Positions 48,155 through 58,389 of a stretch of 64,000 bases of DNA are shown here, piece by piece; position 1 is the first letter of the stretch, and every line of letters starts with the position of its first letter. Both the position numbers and the translations under genes were made by a program. This stretch comes from Diphasiastrum complanatum. Taxonomy: Eukaryota > Streptophyta > Lycopodiopsida > Lycopodiales > Lycopodiaceae. A model generated the notes under the pieces. It did not search any database, was not told the origin of the DNA, and worked only from the letters and a program-made list of their open reading frames with translations. The DNA lies in NCBI GenBank assembly GCA_029204225.1, contig CM055106.1, positions 7,753,760 through 7,817,759 of the forward strand. The letters run 5' to 3'.

Positions 48155-51100
48155 CTGGAACGTGCCCCATCTTGGAACACGTGCCAGTGCAGCACTAAAA
48201 GATGCTAACAGTTTTGGTGGAGGAATCTATCCTAAAGATTCATGTGAACTTAATTGTACAATTAGTGATGATAGCTGCAAATAGAGATGCTTTTGTAGTC
48301 CAATCAAGCAATTTAAGAAGATCATGAGAAAAGTTCGAACTTTTTTAGACTCTTTTGGTTTTATCTTTGGTATTTCATGTTTTGGTATGTTTAAATGATT
48401 AATTATAGAATTCGAAAAAATGGGGAGCTAAGGGACCTGCTTTGTTTCCAGTATTTTGTTTTTATCTTTGTCTTGGTAACTCTGGTCTACATTATTATGG
48501 TCCTTGTTTTTAATTATATTTCATTTGAGTTATTATTGTTGTTATTATTATTATTATTTTTCTTTCTTCTTAGTCAACACTAGGTCTAGAATCCGGATTC
48601 TTTCGAAACCCAGTTGTCAACTTACGCTTGCGTATTGATGAGACATAATTAATGCTGTTTCGCTAAGATTTTTGGTTTATTGAATTCTATATTATTGTTT
48701 TGAAATAGTTCCTTTGACTTATTTCATTGCATGTATATTGTTTCTAAGCTTTACCTTACAACATCACTGACTTCTTAATTTACATTTGTGAAATTGGATA
48801 TATTCTACTTTTACAAATAGATATAAAACTTGTATAGTTGACAATTTTTGTGCTTCTTTGTGTGGCTAACAACCACCTCTTGCAACAATACCCAACGTAT
48901 CAAAAGTTCATATGACTTTAACAAATATTAAACATTCCCAAATGCTCGATTAATGGAATGGCTTGCTAACTATGGCTTTTGTCCATACACAACTTCTTTC
49001 CATAAGACCCATACATTCATATATTTATCCTTACCTTAAAATAACACGGTTAGATTAAGATACACCTAGAAATATTTTTGGTTTTTCTTTATCTTTGAAG
49101 GTTTTCCTAGCTTGAACCTGAAAATGTAGTCACTGTGAACATGTATGATAGTCGTTACACATATGAGGATCATCTAGTAATTTTGTGCATGGATGTCTTG
49201 TTAACAGGGATCTTTTGATTGGTGCAACTGCAGGCGGTACTTGTTCGACCTTTATCAACGGTGGCTGCGCTTGTCCGCTTCCCAGAGGAGCCTCAAATGT
49301 TTGCAATTGAGTTTTCTGATGGGTGTCCTACACATGTAAGATTATGTTGTATGTGATCTCATTTGTACATGATCTTTTGATGAAAATAAGACCAAAAAAA
49401 TGCATGCGAACTGACATCAACAATTCAAGTTTTAGTTATCATATAGGAAACAGTTCCAGGTTAAGCCAGCTTGTTTGCTAACAGTTATGGTAATATTCAT
49501 CCCTTGCATGTGCATCCTCATCATTTTTTGACATTGGTTGGTGAATATTGAATAATTTCTTTGTGCTACTCATTTGGTTTAAGCGAGCAATGTACAGGTG
49601 GAATCTCATGTTGCATGACAAAGTGCATCGATATGTTGCATTCAGGTATATACAAGCACATCACGTGACAGCTTATTGGTAGCTGTTCGAGATGTTATTC
49701 AAGCAGAGGTGAGCGGAACTTAGCAAAACTATCTAGGTGAAGAAATTTCTATTAAGCTCTTTATTCTCATAGTGAAGTGTATTTTCATTGTTTTGGTTGG
49801 TCTTCATGAAAATTGAGCTGACTCGAAATATATTTGGGATACGCAGGGTCAACGTCCAATACCTGTGCTACCTAGATTGACAATGCCTGGTCATCGGCTT
49901 GATCCGCCATGTGGAAGAGTTTATGTAATATCCTCACCCACACCAACAGGTGCAAATCGGCTGTTTGCTGATGTCGACGGTGAGTCATTACACCTAAAGC
50001 ATCTTGCCGCTGCTGCTAAAGATGCCGTTGCTGAAGGCGGGTCTATCCCTGGTTCAAAAGCAAAACTGTGGAGACGTGTCCGTGAGTTCAATGCCTGTAT
50101 CCCATATAGTGGTCTTCAGCCAAGTGCGGAAGTACCAGATGTGGCATTGATGGCTCTGCTCTCAATGCTCCCAGCGCCACCAAATCTACCAGCAGAAGCT
50201 CCACCTCCTCCAGCGCCCTCCCCCAAGGCTGCTGCCACACTGATGGGTTTGGTTGCATGTCTCAGGCGACTGCTTTCTTCTTTAAGTGCAGCTTCAGTGG
50301 TGGTTTCCATGCCTGTAGCTGTGGGAAGGATAACAGGGTTACTCCGGAGCGGTTCTGAAGGTGTGTCAATGGAAGCAGCCAGTCTTGTTGCTATGCTGAT
50401 TGGAGGTGGGGTGGGTGACAGCTACTCAAGCTCGAATTCGAGAGGGGAAAGGCATGCTACCTTGATGCATGCAAAATCAGCATTATTAGGACATCAATTA
50501 CAGATTACAGTTCTTGTGAACAGGCTTAGGCCAATGTCAGTGTCACCTCTTCTTTCCATGGCTGTTGTTGAGGTTTTGGAAGCCATGCTCTGTGAACCAC
50601 AAAGTGAGACCACAGATTCTTCAATGTTTGTTGAGCTCTTGCGACAAGTTGCTGGGCTACGAAGGCGATTGTTTGCTTTGTTTGGACACCCGGGAGAGAG
50701 TGTGCGAGAAACTGTGGCTGTTATAATGAGGACAATTGCTGAGGAAGATGCTATTGCAGCTGAGTCAATGCGAGAATCAGCTTTACGGGACGGTGCTCTC
50801 CTGCGGCATCTTCTACATGCCTTTTTTTTGGTACCTGGAGAACGTCGTGAGGTGAGCAGGCAGCTTGTAGCATTGTGGGCAGATGCTTACATGCCTGCTT
50901 TAGACCTTTTGTCTCGAGTCCTTCCCCCAGGTCTTGTTGCCTATTTGCACACCCGACCTTCTGAGGAAGATGAAGATGCTCATTTGCAATCTGGCCAGGC
51001 TGCATCAGTGGTGAGCCTGTCGGCAAAGCATAAACAAAGGAGGTTATTAATGCGCCGCCGAGGTCGCATGCCCAGGTCAAAGTTATCAACACCTTATAGT

Positions 51101-54100
51101 CACAATTCTAACATAGCAGGTGCTACTCATGTTGATACAGCTGGGACGATGCAGGCAGCCCATCAGTCGTTTGTAGCTTCTGGTTTGCCATTAAATGGAG
51201 CTTTGATTGGGGGCCCAGGGTCAGCTGTGTCTGGGGTCTCTCAGACTGGTACCATTGCAACATCCGAGGAAACGTTTTTCGCAAAGCGTGCTGGAGTATT
51301 ATCTCCTGATTGGTCCTCCGAGCGTTCACAGTTGCTTGCAGAATCAGGAAGTGCCTTCAAATTTGGTACCATAGGTGGTGAGGCAGATGGGCAGTCCAAT
51401 GCTGCTGGCCATCCAACAGCCCCTGCACCTGCTCAAGTAGTTTTTGAGAATGTGCAAGTGGGTTCTGGTAGATTAGTTTGCAACTGGCCAGAATTTTGGA
51501 GAGAATTCAGTTTGGATCATAATCGTGCAGATCTTATTTGGAATGACCGCACACGACAAGAACTGAGGGAGGCCCTCAAGGCAGAGGTTCATGTCTTAGA
51601 TGTGGAGAAAGAACGTACTGCTGATGGAAGTATTCTTGACATAAGCGGAGTAGATTCAGAACTAGAGGAAGAGAGATCAAATCAGTTGTCCTGGAACTAT
51701 GCTGAATTTGCAGTTAGATATCCAAGCCTTTCCAAAGAGGTCTGTGTAGGCCAGTACTATCTTAGGTTGCTTCTTGAAGGTGGAGGTGTGAGCAGTCGAG
51801 CTCAAGATTTTCCATTACGGGATCCAGTTGCGTTTTTTCGGGCTCTCTATCACCGGTTCTTGTGCGATGCTGATGTAGGCTTGACAGTTGAGGGAGCTGA
51901 TCGAGATGAATTGGGAGGATCAGGGGATTGGTGTGATATGGGTGGGCTTGAGGGTTTTGGTGGGTGTGGCGGGTCATCTGTGCGAGAGCTGTGTGCACGG
52001 GCCATGACAATTGTTTATGAGCAACATTATAATGTGATTGGGCCATTCGATGGGACTGCACACATAACAGTGCTACTTGATCGTACAAATGATAAAGCAC
52101 TTCGACACCGGTTGCTGTTACTTTTGAAGGTGCACATCTCAGTTTCTTTTTGCACGTCTGGCAATGTTTACTCAACTAAGGATTAACTTATTTCTTTCAG
52201 TGGTTCTTTGACCTGGAAAAGTATGTGAATGGCTTCTTTTACTCTTATAGATGGATTATCAGTATCCCTGATAAAAGGGTCATATAAATTACATGCATTG
52301 GTGTGGTTTCAAGTTTCTGAAAATCACAGTAGCACTCTCAATTTTGACAAAATTGAATTTGCTTGTGAAACACGTAAATGCTTGAAGTACTTTAGAACAC
52401 TTATAGGGTTTACATAGGTAGAATGTTTCATTTACCTTCAGTTTAAAATTGTTAGGTATAGAAAGCCCTAAAGCGTGTGCATGGAAAAATGTGAAGTCCA
52501 TCAATCTAGCCATTTTTTTCCTCTCAAAAAAACTTTGTGACTAAACATTGGGTTGAGGATAGCTTGCCACGACTGGCTCATAGCCCTTGGGTCCATTGCC
52601 ATTTGTGCATTCATGTTTCGATTGTATATTCACAAATTGTCGTTGACGCAAATCGATGACATGCACCATGTTCTCAATATCGACTGCTGTTGGGGCTTGA
52701 GAAAGATGGAGACAATAATCAACATTTTCATGTACATCTACACATGCGTCTTTGTCCAGATATATATGTATAATGTCTTGTCTGTATAGCACAAGGGGTG
52801 TGTGTGTGTGCATGCACGTCTCCACACTCGTATTTTTTTTGTTTTGTTCTTGTTCTATCCAAGATTTAACATAGATATACTTTTCTGCTATACTAGCAGA
52901 TGTGCAATGTTTGTTTGAGATCTTTGTCTAGTTGTGGCTGACTAATTTTGCTAGTTTGTTCTTTCTTGGGTGTTGCGTTTTGCCACCAGCTTTCTTATTT
53001 AATCCCAAAAGAATAATTGTCCCGACCCCATAGACTGCTTGTCCCTATTTTGTGTCTCCCATCCCTCTCCATAAGGCTTTACCTCCTGCTAGTGCTGCTC
53101 AGTTGCCCTTTTCCCTCCATTGTCTAACCTTTTCCCATTCTTTCCCAAGTTCGATTTGTTGAAGGGGTATTAAATCCTTTTTAATGAAAAATTTGGTTTC
53201 ATGAAATCTTTTGCGGTTCTGGAGACTGAACCTTCTGGTTTTGATATCACTAGACTTGACAAAAGTATAGACGGGTTTTACCCCTATTTGCTTTCCCAAC
53301 CTATGTGATTTCTTGATCTTGTCCTTGAGTCAAATCTGCAATTGAGCTCTCCGCTTCAGAAACCCCTCTAATGATTAAATTCGATGTCCTGTTTCATACG
53401 GTCTCTTCTCTGTCTTGAATAAGGCTGGGACTTCCTTTGGAGACTTGTTGCATTTTTAACCTGATCCATCCGATCAGTCCATGCCATTGTTTCCTTCTTG
53501 TAGTTATTAACTTTCTTTTACAAAAGGTTGCGTTGAGATTGGAACTCTTACCCTATCTCTAGAATTGGTTTACTCCTCAATTTTGTCCAACTGTTCTTAT
53601 AGTTGACAGTGGTCTTCTTGTAACATTTACCATTCTTCCTTTAAGGACTATTTGTAACTTAAGGCTTTGTAAGGGGCACCTTCATATGGTCCTTTTCAAT
53701 AGCTGCTACCTTCAAATTTTGTTCAAACCTATCCATTTACTCTCTTCTTGTTGTCTTGTTCTCTGCTGGGACAGAACATATATTTAAGAGCATAACAGTA
53801 TCAAATATTCACGCTTGCGGTTTCCTCTCTCTGTGCATCTCTGCTGTCTTGAATGCTCCTTGCTTATTGCTTTCTTGTCTCTATTCTGCATTGTAAACTT
53901 GTTGCTATCTCAAAATCTTGGAATCGCAAGTTTTCCGACTCCTGAACCAGTGAATGAAAAAGATGATACTTTACTATCAACGTGATGTCTAATATAATGT
54001 CTGAAACAAAGTCTTTCCATACAAACAAGTGAAGCTTTCCCTTTGCTCAGTCTGCTCCTGGCAGCCTGCCTCATACCCAGGGTAGGAGCAGAAAAAAGTA

Positions 54101-56753
54101 CGCCTAGATTGGTGCAAGAGGAAACTATTTCTACAGGCGGGCTGATTCAAAATAAATGACTCTCTCCATAAAAGATAATTTCAATCTAAGTACTGTGTAT
54201 GCCCAGTGTGTGTTCACGTGCCACACAACATTTATGAGGGTGAAGAGCTCTTTATGAGATAGTTGCATTTGTGACAACACCAAAATAATCAGAATCGATG
54301 CTGTAGCAGGAATTTTTAGTTCTATCGAACTAAGCAGGAAAATTGATCAGCTCTGTTGCAAAACATTCTGGATATAGTTGTATCTAGGGACAAACTGTAG
54401 TGTTGGATTTTGTTTTTATTGCTATACGTTGCAAGATCTAGGATTTGGGCTTTGTTGCTGTGAATTGCTTATCTTTGAGCACATGCAAGCTGATATAGTG
54501 AGATAACTAAAATTTTTTGAGGCAATCAAACGAAAATGTTTTGCTTTTTATGCATGTATACTTTGGCTGCAGAATGAAGGCTAGCCTGTAACTCTCTCTG
54601 ACAGATTAATTGTGTGTACAAAAGGTTCTTGTGAAGGTATCGCCAAATGCAATGGCTTGTGTTGCTGTTGGAGGTTGCACGTTAGCTGTAGATCTCTTAA
54701 CAACTGCACATGAAGCTTCAGAGAGAACTGCAATACCCTTACAGTCAAATCTGATTGCAGCTACTGCTTTTGTTGAGCCTCCAAAGGTGTGGCACTATAT
54801 TAATGGAGATGGTGCCCAGGTGGGACCACTTGAAAAAGATGCTGTACGACGAGCGTGGTCCAAGCAAGATATTGACTGGAATACTAAATGTTGGGCGCCT
54901 GGCATGACAGAATGGAAACGACTTAGAGATATTCGTGAACTTCGCTGGGCAATGGCAACACGAGTTCCAGTCCTGACTCCAATGGAAGTGAGTTATTGTG
55001 CCTTGTCAATAAATTCAGGTGCTGTTGCAATCTAGTGACTTCTCCTTTTTGTATATCAGGCCTTACTGCAATTTCATGTCGTGGTGTTTCAATTTCAGGT
55101 CGGTGAAGTTGCTCTATCAATATTGCAAAGTATGGTGGCTGTACATTCTGATTTAGATGATGCAGGGGAGCTCGTGGTTCCAATTTCAAAGGTCAAGCGC
55201 ATTTTATCTAGTCCCCGATGCCTTCCTCACATAGCACAGGTGGGCTTCTTTTTGTTTTTTTGTTTTGCATACGTGAGTTAATATCCAAAAGCTGTCCTGT
55301 CTTTACCGCTGGTAATGAACTTTGCTTGGATGCAACTAGAGTAATTGAGAAATTTATTCTCAAGAGTTAAAGTTGAATGTCCTTCCATTGCAGGCACTAT
55401 TAACTGGAGAGCCGGCTATAGTAGAAGGATCTGCTTCATTGCTAAGGGCAATCGTAACAAGAAATCCCCAAGCCATGGTGCGTCTATACAATACAGGCGC
55501 ATTTTACTTTGCTTTGGCATATGCAGGTTCCAATCTTAGCTCGATCTCCAATCTTTTTGGTGCAACACACACACACCAAGCTTTCCATGGTGGTGCAGAG
55601 GCTGCTTTATCTGCTTCCCTTCCTTTGGCAAAACTTAGTGTTCTTGGAGGCCTTTTACCTGAATCGCTTTTGTATGTTCTGGAAAGAAGTGGGCCATCTG
55701 CGTTTGCTGCTGCGATGGTTGCTGATTCTGACACTCCCGAGATCATCTGGACCCATAAAATGCGCGGCGAACGTCTTATTGATCAGGTAATGAAACATCT
55801 CGGTGATTTCCCACAGAACTTATCACAGCACTGTCATGCCCTCTATGAGTATGCACCAATGCCACCAGTTACATATCCTGAGCTTCAGGATGAGATGTGG
55901 TGTCACCGGTACTATCTTCGTAATCTTTGTGATGAAATACATTTTCCCGATTGGCCAATTGTTGAGCATGTTGAGTTCCTTCAATCTCTGCTTGCTATGT
56001 GGCGGGAAGAGGTAACACGACGCCCCATGGACCTCTCCGAGGAGGAGGCTTGCTCAATCTTGGGGATATCCTTTGATGAGGAGGATGTTCCGGCAGGCTT
56101 GATTGGCAATGGGAAAGTTCCAAGCGACTGTGTAGAGGAAGGCAAAATCATGAGTAAGATTGTGGGCCGAGTTGATGAAGAGATCTTGAAGAGGCAATAT
56201 AGGAAAATGGCTATGAAGTATCACCCTGATAAAAACCCAGAAGGAAGAGAGAAGTTTGTTGCTGTTCAGAAGGCATATGAACGGTTGCAGGCAAGTACTC
56301 TTTGACTTTTTTTGTTGCATGGGCAATTTTTTTCCAATCTTTACCTCATGACATTACTGACTTGTCAAATTTGTGAAATTGGATACATTCTAAATACATG
56401 CAATCTCACAAATACATATGTTCTAATCTTGTTGATCATCTTCCTGACTTGTAATGGCTTCCAATTGGTGATTTAGTCTGGAGAAAAGTGTCACCTGTAA
56501 ACTGCCTAATTATATAAAATATACTGCAGGCGAGCTTACAAGGGTTACAAGGACCTCAGCCATGGCGGTTGAAGCTTTTATTAAGAGGCCAATGTATTCT
56601 ATTCAACAGATACGGTGATATTTTGGAACCATTCAAATACGCTGGATATCCAATGCTCCACCAAGCAATAACTGTTGACGGTGATGACAATAACTTTCTC
56701 TCATCAGAGCGAGCTCCACTTTTGGAAGCAGCTTCCGAACTAGCCTGGTTAAC
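38519..56753 (+). CDS. GRV2: GRV2/KAM2 (RME-8, DNAJC13) - giant endosomal J-domain protein, 5' part, 12 exons
   Basis: This is the plant RME-8 orthologue, a peripheral protein of endosomes. In Arabidopsis it is needed for vacuolar sorting and membrane trafficking, and mutants have weak gravitropism and distorted endomembranes. Its J domain recruits Hsc70. Exons: 38519-38913, 40222-40357, 41640-41873, 42984-43071, 43193-43401, 49234-49335, 49646-49708, 49847-52129, 54625-54987, 55099-55239, 55394-56290, 56530-56753; all phases agree. They give 1711 codons plus two bases; plant homologues have about 2500 residues, so roughly the last third lies beyond the window. The start is the first in-frame ATG, with G at -3 and +4, shortly before the conserved EPEYLVRYMVVKHSWRGKYKRI. 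Order: PH-like N-terminus, alpha-solenoid with IWN (973), GYF-like segment (about 1225-1278), J domain (HPD 1615-1617). No stop or frameshift was found, so it looks functional. Confidence 0.95.
39668..39985. repeat. 160-bp tandem duplication in GRV2 intron 1
   Basis: TTTCTATAGGTATGA occurs at 39681 and 39841. Both copies continue through TTTTGCARTT, CTATGCTTGATACC, CCCTTATTTTAGGT.AAGACCTTATTA and GTTGCTGAT/ATTGCTGAT. Copies differ at about 15% of sites. Confidence 0.8.
40222..40357 (+). CDS. GRV2: GRV2 exon 2
   Basis: Completes Arg-132 and runs to Tyr-177 (ILTELSKFRQS.., VLHLRRRSSEWAPY), ending TAT|GTAGGT. The segment LHLRRR.EW.PY is a family hallmark. Phase matches exons 1 and 3. Confidence 0.93.
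41640..41873 (+). CDS. GRV2: GRV2 exon 3
   Basis: 78 codons starting after CAAACAG: TLRITALGVEVRHTKSGDLRW.., DMDSPGIILLSDAYGGKG.., GFVLCPLFGRKCKAFVAA.., ending AAG CTG|GTATGT. This is the second half of the PH-like region, conserved from plants to animals. Confidence 0.93.
42226..42262. repeat. Transposon-end-like palindrome in GRV2 intron 3
   Basis: CATAGTTGCC (42226-42235) resembles the terminus of the hAT-like element at 45713 (CATAGTTGCA). It is followed by a perfect 20-bp palindrome GAACGGAACGCGTTCCGTTC (42243-42262). No matching right end was found within this intron, so it is likely a truncated copy. Confidence 0.5.
42984..43071 (+). CDS. GRV2: GRV2 exon 4
   Basis: 29 codons plus one base (TSMAKSCVGSTVVLDTSQTI..), between GACAG| and |GTAACT. 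It matches the family block AKxxxGxxxxVDxSQ..; the last G joins exon 5 to make an Ala codon. The short exon was placed by homology and phase. Confidence 0.88.
43193..43401 (+). CDS. GRV2: GRV2 exon 5
   Basis: Completes Ala and adds 69 codons including AVGAEETPIGEWAVTRIRSAGHG and LVLTKSSLVERRPENYE, then |GTAACTT. EAVGAEETP.G.W.VTR.R is a strongly conserved plant GRV2 block. The next exon is 5.8 kb away. Confidence 0.93.
44640..45420 (+). pseudogene. Ty3/gypsy RT-RNase H fragment in GRV2 intron 5
   Basis: RT blocks are in order: DAGHGAIVFSKIDLKSGYQ, then VREEDVRKTAFRTWFGY, then WVNDVLRPYMGKFVINFIDDILTYS (catalytic FIDD kept), then EIEYLGHIVTVDGVRPDPKK. RNase H follows with LDTDLSDIVVGAVLMQEGRPVAFECKKL, partly frameshifted. 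Same strand as GRV2. Stops (for example in GYQ*V) and shifts make it inactive. LTRs and integrase were not seen. Confidence 0.85.
45713..46331. mobile_element. Non-autonomous hAT-like DNA element, 619 bp
   Basis: Termini CATAGTTGCA (45713-45722) and TGCAACTATG (46322-46331) are exact inverted repeats. The 8-bp GTTAGGGT lies on both sides (45705-45712 and 46332-46339), a perfect target duplication; 8 bp is typical of hAT transposons. Subterminal palindromes such as AGCGAATCGCGATTCGCT (near 45722) and CCGAATCGCGATT (near 46298) recur. No transposase is encoded, so it needs a partner element. Confidence 0.85.
46829..46917. repeat. 28-bp tandem repeat, about three units
   Basis: TGGCTAGGCCC(T/C)GC recurs near 46838, 46867 and 46896, with CACCTGTATCCCCTCTA-like spacers. 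The surrounding 46550-47250 is GC-richer than the intron, possibly a captured or transposon gene, but no protein could be read. Confidence 0.7.
47290..47815. repeat. Diverged 150-165 bp tandem repeat, three or more units
   Basis: The phrase (A/G)ATTAGGGCT..AA..GACACCAAAAAG.GAGCATGA recurs near 47331, 47482 and (decayed) 47647. GACATTC.TAG(C/G)CATTC.TGTAGGCAT recurs near 47560 and 47721, followed by AATCTGACACYTA. Spacing is about 150-163 bp, in the size range of plant satellites. Confidence 0.6.
48050..48185. repeat. (CT)n(AT)n microsatellite flanked by a direct repeat
   Basis: A CT run (48085-48110) followed by AT (48111-48150). On the left GGAACGCGCACCCCCTGGAAC (48052 on) continues as ATGTTCC; on the right GGAACGTGCCCCATCTTGGA (48156 on) continues as ACACGTGCC. 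The two flanks align as about 28-bp direct copies. Confidence 0.7.
49234..49335 (+). CDS. GRV2: GRV2 exon 6
   Basis: 34 codons: AVLVRPLSTVAALVRFPEEPQMFAIEFSDGCPTH, between GCAG| and |GTAAGA. It corresponds to the RPL..V..LVRF..EPQ.FAIEFSDG block of the family and closes the PH-like N-terminal region. Confidence 0.93.
49646..49708 (+). CDS. GRV2: GRV2 exon 7
   Basis: A 63-base exon (VYTSTSRDSLLVAVRDVIQAE) bounded by TTCAG| and |GTGAGC. Phase 0 on both sides; STSRDSLLA..RDV is conserved. Confidence 0.92.
49847..52129 (+). CDS. GRV2: GRV2 exon 8 (large central exon)
   Basis: 761 codons (residues 410-1170), the largest exon. It starts GQRPIPVLPRLTMPGHRLDPPCGRV and carries much of the helical solenoid typical of RME-8. 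Seen are RVREFNACIPYSG, HLLHAFFLVPGERREVSRQLVALWADAYMPALDLLSRVLP, a basic patch RRLLMRRRGRMPRSK, a long Ser/Gly/Ala-rich linker (about residues 820-950), and the first IWN repeat at DLIWNDRTRQELREAL (IWN 973-975). A Gly-rich insert lies near the end. It ends LRHRLLLLLK|GTGCAC. No stop interrupts it. Confidence 0.95.
52130..54624 (+). other. GRV2 intron 8 (2495 bp)
   Basis: GT..AG intron; acceptor TACAAAAG|GTTCTT. The only readable content is a 74-bp LINE fragment at 54061-54134. The rest is T-rich with no gene. Confidence 0.85.
54061..54134 (-). pseudogene. LINE reverse transcriptase scrap in intron 8
   Basis: The minus strand reads VEIVSSCTNLGVLFSAPTLG then MRQA, which lines up with EVVPSYTCLGILFSGPTFS then MRQA in LINE-B (about 58975-59050). 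A short, old fragment of a related LINE. Confidence 0.7.
54625..54987 (+). CDS. GRV2: GRV2 exon 9 (GYF-like segment)
   Basis: 121 codons (residues 1171-1291): VLVKVSPNAMACVAVGGCTLAV.. then AIPLQSNLIAATAFVEPPK, then the GYF_2-like module VWHYINGDGAQVGPLEKDAVRRAW..TKCWAPGMTEWKRLRDIRELRW. The spacing to exon 8 matches homologues exactly, so no extra microexon is needed. Confidence 0.94.
55099..55239 (+). CDS. GRV2: GRV2 exon 10
   Basis: 47 codons: VGEVALSILQSMVAVHSDLDDAGELVVPI.KVKRILSSPRCLPHIAQ, between TTCAG| and |GTGGGC. KR.LSS..CLPHI.Q is shared with animal RME-8. Confidence 0.94.
55394..56290 (+). CDS. GRV2: GRV2 exon 11 (J domain)
   Basis: 299 codons (residues 1339-1637). It begins ALLTGEPAIVEG.. 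and includes NTGAFYFALAYAGSN, HTHQAFHGG, LGGLLPESLLYVLERSGP and the IWN-like EIIWTHKMR (about 1456). Then come PPVTYPELQDEMWCHRYYLRNLCDEI and the J domain, ILKRQYRKMAMKYHPDKNPEGREKF, with the Hsc70-stimulating HPD at 1615-1617. The donor is TTGCAG|GCAAGT, a GC donor; no in-frame GT alternative exists nearby. Confidence 0.95.
56291..56529 (+). other. GRV2 intron 11, GC-AG type
   Basis: 239 bp, starting GCAAGTACT and ending TACTGCAG. The exon side CAG|GCAAGT is the classic strong consensus for the rare GC-AG class. Joining LQ|ASLQGLQGPQPWRL restores the family sequence exactly. Confidence 0.88.
56530..56753 (+). CDS. GRV2: GRV2 exon 12 (last exon in window)
   Basis: 74 codons plus two bases: ASLQGLQGPQPWRLKLLLRGQCILFNRYGDILEPFKYAGYPML.., ending SELAWLT with AC|GTACGT. 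The next expected block (after LT: an Ala/Ser stretch, then GEELVRDGG in homologues) could not be found to the window's end, so intron 12 is at least 7.2 kb. Confidence 0.92.
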
Positions 56754-57493
56754 GTACGTTTCACTTTTTCACATTTTTATTTTGTGATATGTTTCAATTA
56801 GCGTTTCACAATGTACTTATATAGTGATGTACTAAGTAGCTTATGCAAAATCACTTGAGAGAACAAATGGTTGGGTTCAATTGTTTGTTGGTGATATGTT
56901 GGGATAATACAAATCTAAATATGAGAAGAAGAGGAAGAGGGAGGAGGGGAAGCCCCCTCCCCCTCTCTCGGAGACACACACACACACACACATACAATGA
57001 TCTAATCAATTTTCTAAACAGATTTACCCACACGAGTTATGTTTCAAATATTAAGGTCTTTTTTTTTTTTTTTTTCCAAATATGGTTTCTAAGGTACCTT
57101 AGGAATAGTATGAAATTGTTCTTAGGAACGCATTCCTAAAACATTTATGTACCGTTCCTGGGAACTATGTGAAGAAAAATCAGGTCACTAAGATCCAATA
57201 TGTCCCTTTGATCTTTGGTTATGAATGACGACACACCTAGCACCATTGACAATGTAGAAATCTAACATCAACTACACATAAGTGATGCAAACTCAATACG
57301 ATCTTGATCAAACATCGAATATATGATAAAATGAAGTTGCTGTCCGTACAATAACAGTAAAGTATTGTATTTCACACGTGGGGATCCATTACTCAACTTA
57401 CAATGGCATTCTACACACAAGATTGCAAAATATCAACACTATAATGCAAAAATGGATATATGAACCCAAATAGAACTCATGTATAAGCATGAA
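56754..57493. other. Start of GRV2 intron 12, no gene
   Basis: Contains a purine-rich patch, an (AC)n run near 56976-56991 and a T17 run near 57059. No coding motif seen. Confidence 0.5.
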
Positions 57494-57657
57494 TGAGAGA
57501 GAGAGAGAAAGAAAGAAAGAAAGAAAAAAAGCTTTATTAATGTCTTTTCCATGACAAAAGGCATATAAGACTAATGAAGTACATGTCAAGTGTGTGGTAA
57601 CCATGGGAGCGTATAAAACGTCTCCAAAACTGTAATAAAGAAAACATCTAGTACAAA

Positions 57658-58389
57658 CTAAAGTAGACACGTATGTGAGTGTGTCTGTGCATAATAATCA
57701 TATGTATCGATGTCCAAATGCCAAGACTGTGCTGTGTTGCTGCTGCTGTAAAATGATGTAATGTGAGCCACAACATGAGAAGGCACTGGAGCCTGCCGAC
57801 GTTGTCTATGAGCATGAGCATGTGTAGTAGTACGTCTCTGCATAGGATGTCTGGTGATCCTGGTAGTAACATGATGGTGAGAAGTACACTGTCTCTGATC
57901 TCTATGAGAATGTGAGCGGCTATCATCAGCATCATCGTCATAATCCTCGTCCTCATGTGCTAAGTCACACGATCTCCGCCTAGTAAAGAATGAAGTGATC
58001 AATGGCTGTGAGGTAGAATGCTGGGGTGTCCATAAATCTCTCCGTAGGATGAACATCTCACGTACCATCAGAGCGACACATCGTGGGTGCTCATAGGCAA
58101 TGAGAGAGCGTAGAGTGGTAGGCATGTCTCGAAACAGGCAATGATATCGTCCTCTGATCTCATAGTATACAGGGCATCTGAAGATAAAGTGCTCCTCGGA
58201 CTCCACCTCACCTAGAGAGCATAACTGGCAAATACGCTCCTCTCTAGGAATACCATGGAACCTCCCAGTCTCAATAGCTAGCTGATGAGAGGATACCCTG
58301 AGTTGTCGCAGTGTGAATCTGAGACAATGTGATAGTCCTGAATCTAAATAGTGTGGAATGACTGGTGTCCCTGATGCATCCAGCTCCAA
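57658..58389 (-). pseudogene. LINE-B ORF2 C-terminal part with zinc finger
   Basis: A 243-codon open frame: LRVSSHQLAIETGRFHGIP then CQLCSLGEVESEEHFIFRC (C-x2-C..H-x4-C), YYEIRGRYHCLFRD, and a His/Arg-rich tail. A homologous block occurs in LINE-C. Such fingers close many plant LINE ORF2 proteins and may help bind the element RNA. Confidence 0.82.

Larger units (their letters stand above)
43402..49233 (+). other. GRV2 intron 5 (5832 bp), transposon-filled
   Basis: GT..AG intron many times longer than the 111-310 bp introns nearby. It holds a gypsy fragment, a hAT-like element, a 28-bp and a roughly 155-bp tandem repeat and a (CT)n(AT)n tract. About 43450-44640 and 48200-49200 contain nothing I recognise. 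Confidence 0.88.

Noticed and set aside
52201-52224. Possible 24-bp microexon of GRV2 (WFFDLEKY) after TTTCTTTCAG
   Set aside because: Phase would fit, but homologues have exactly the number of residues obtained by joining exon 8 directly to exon 9.
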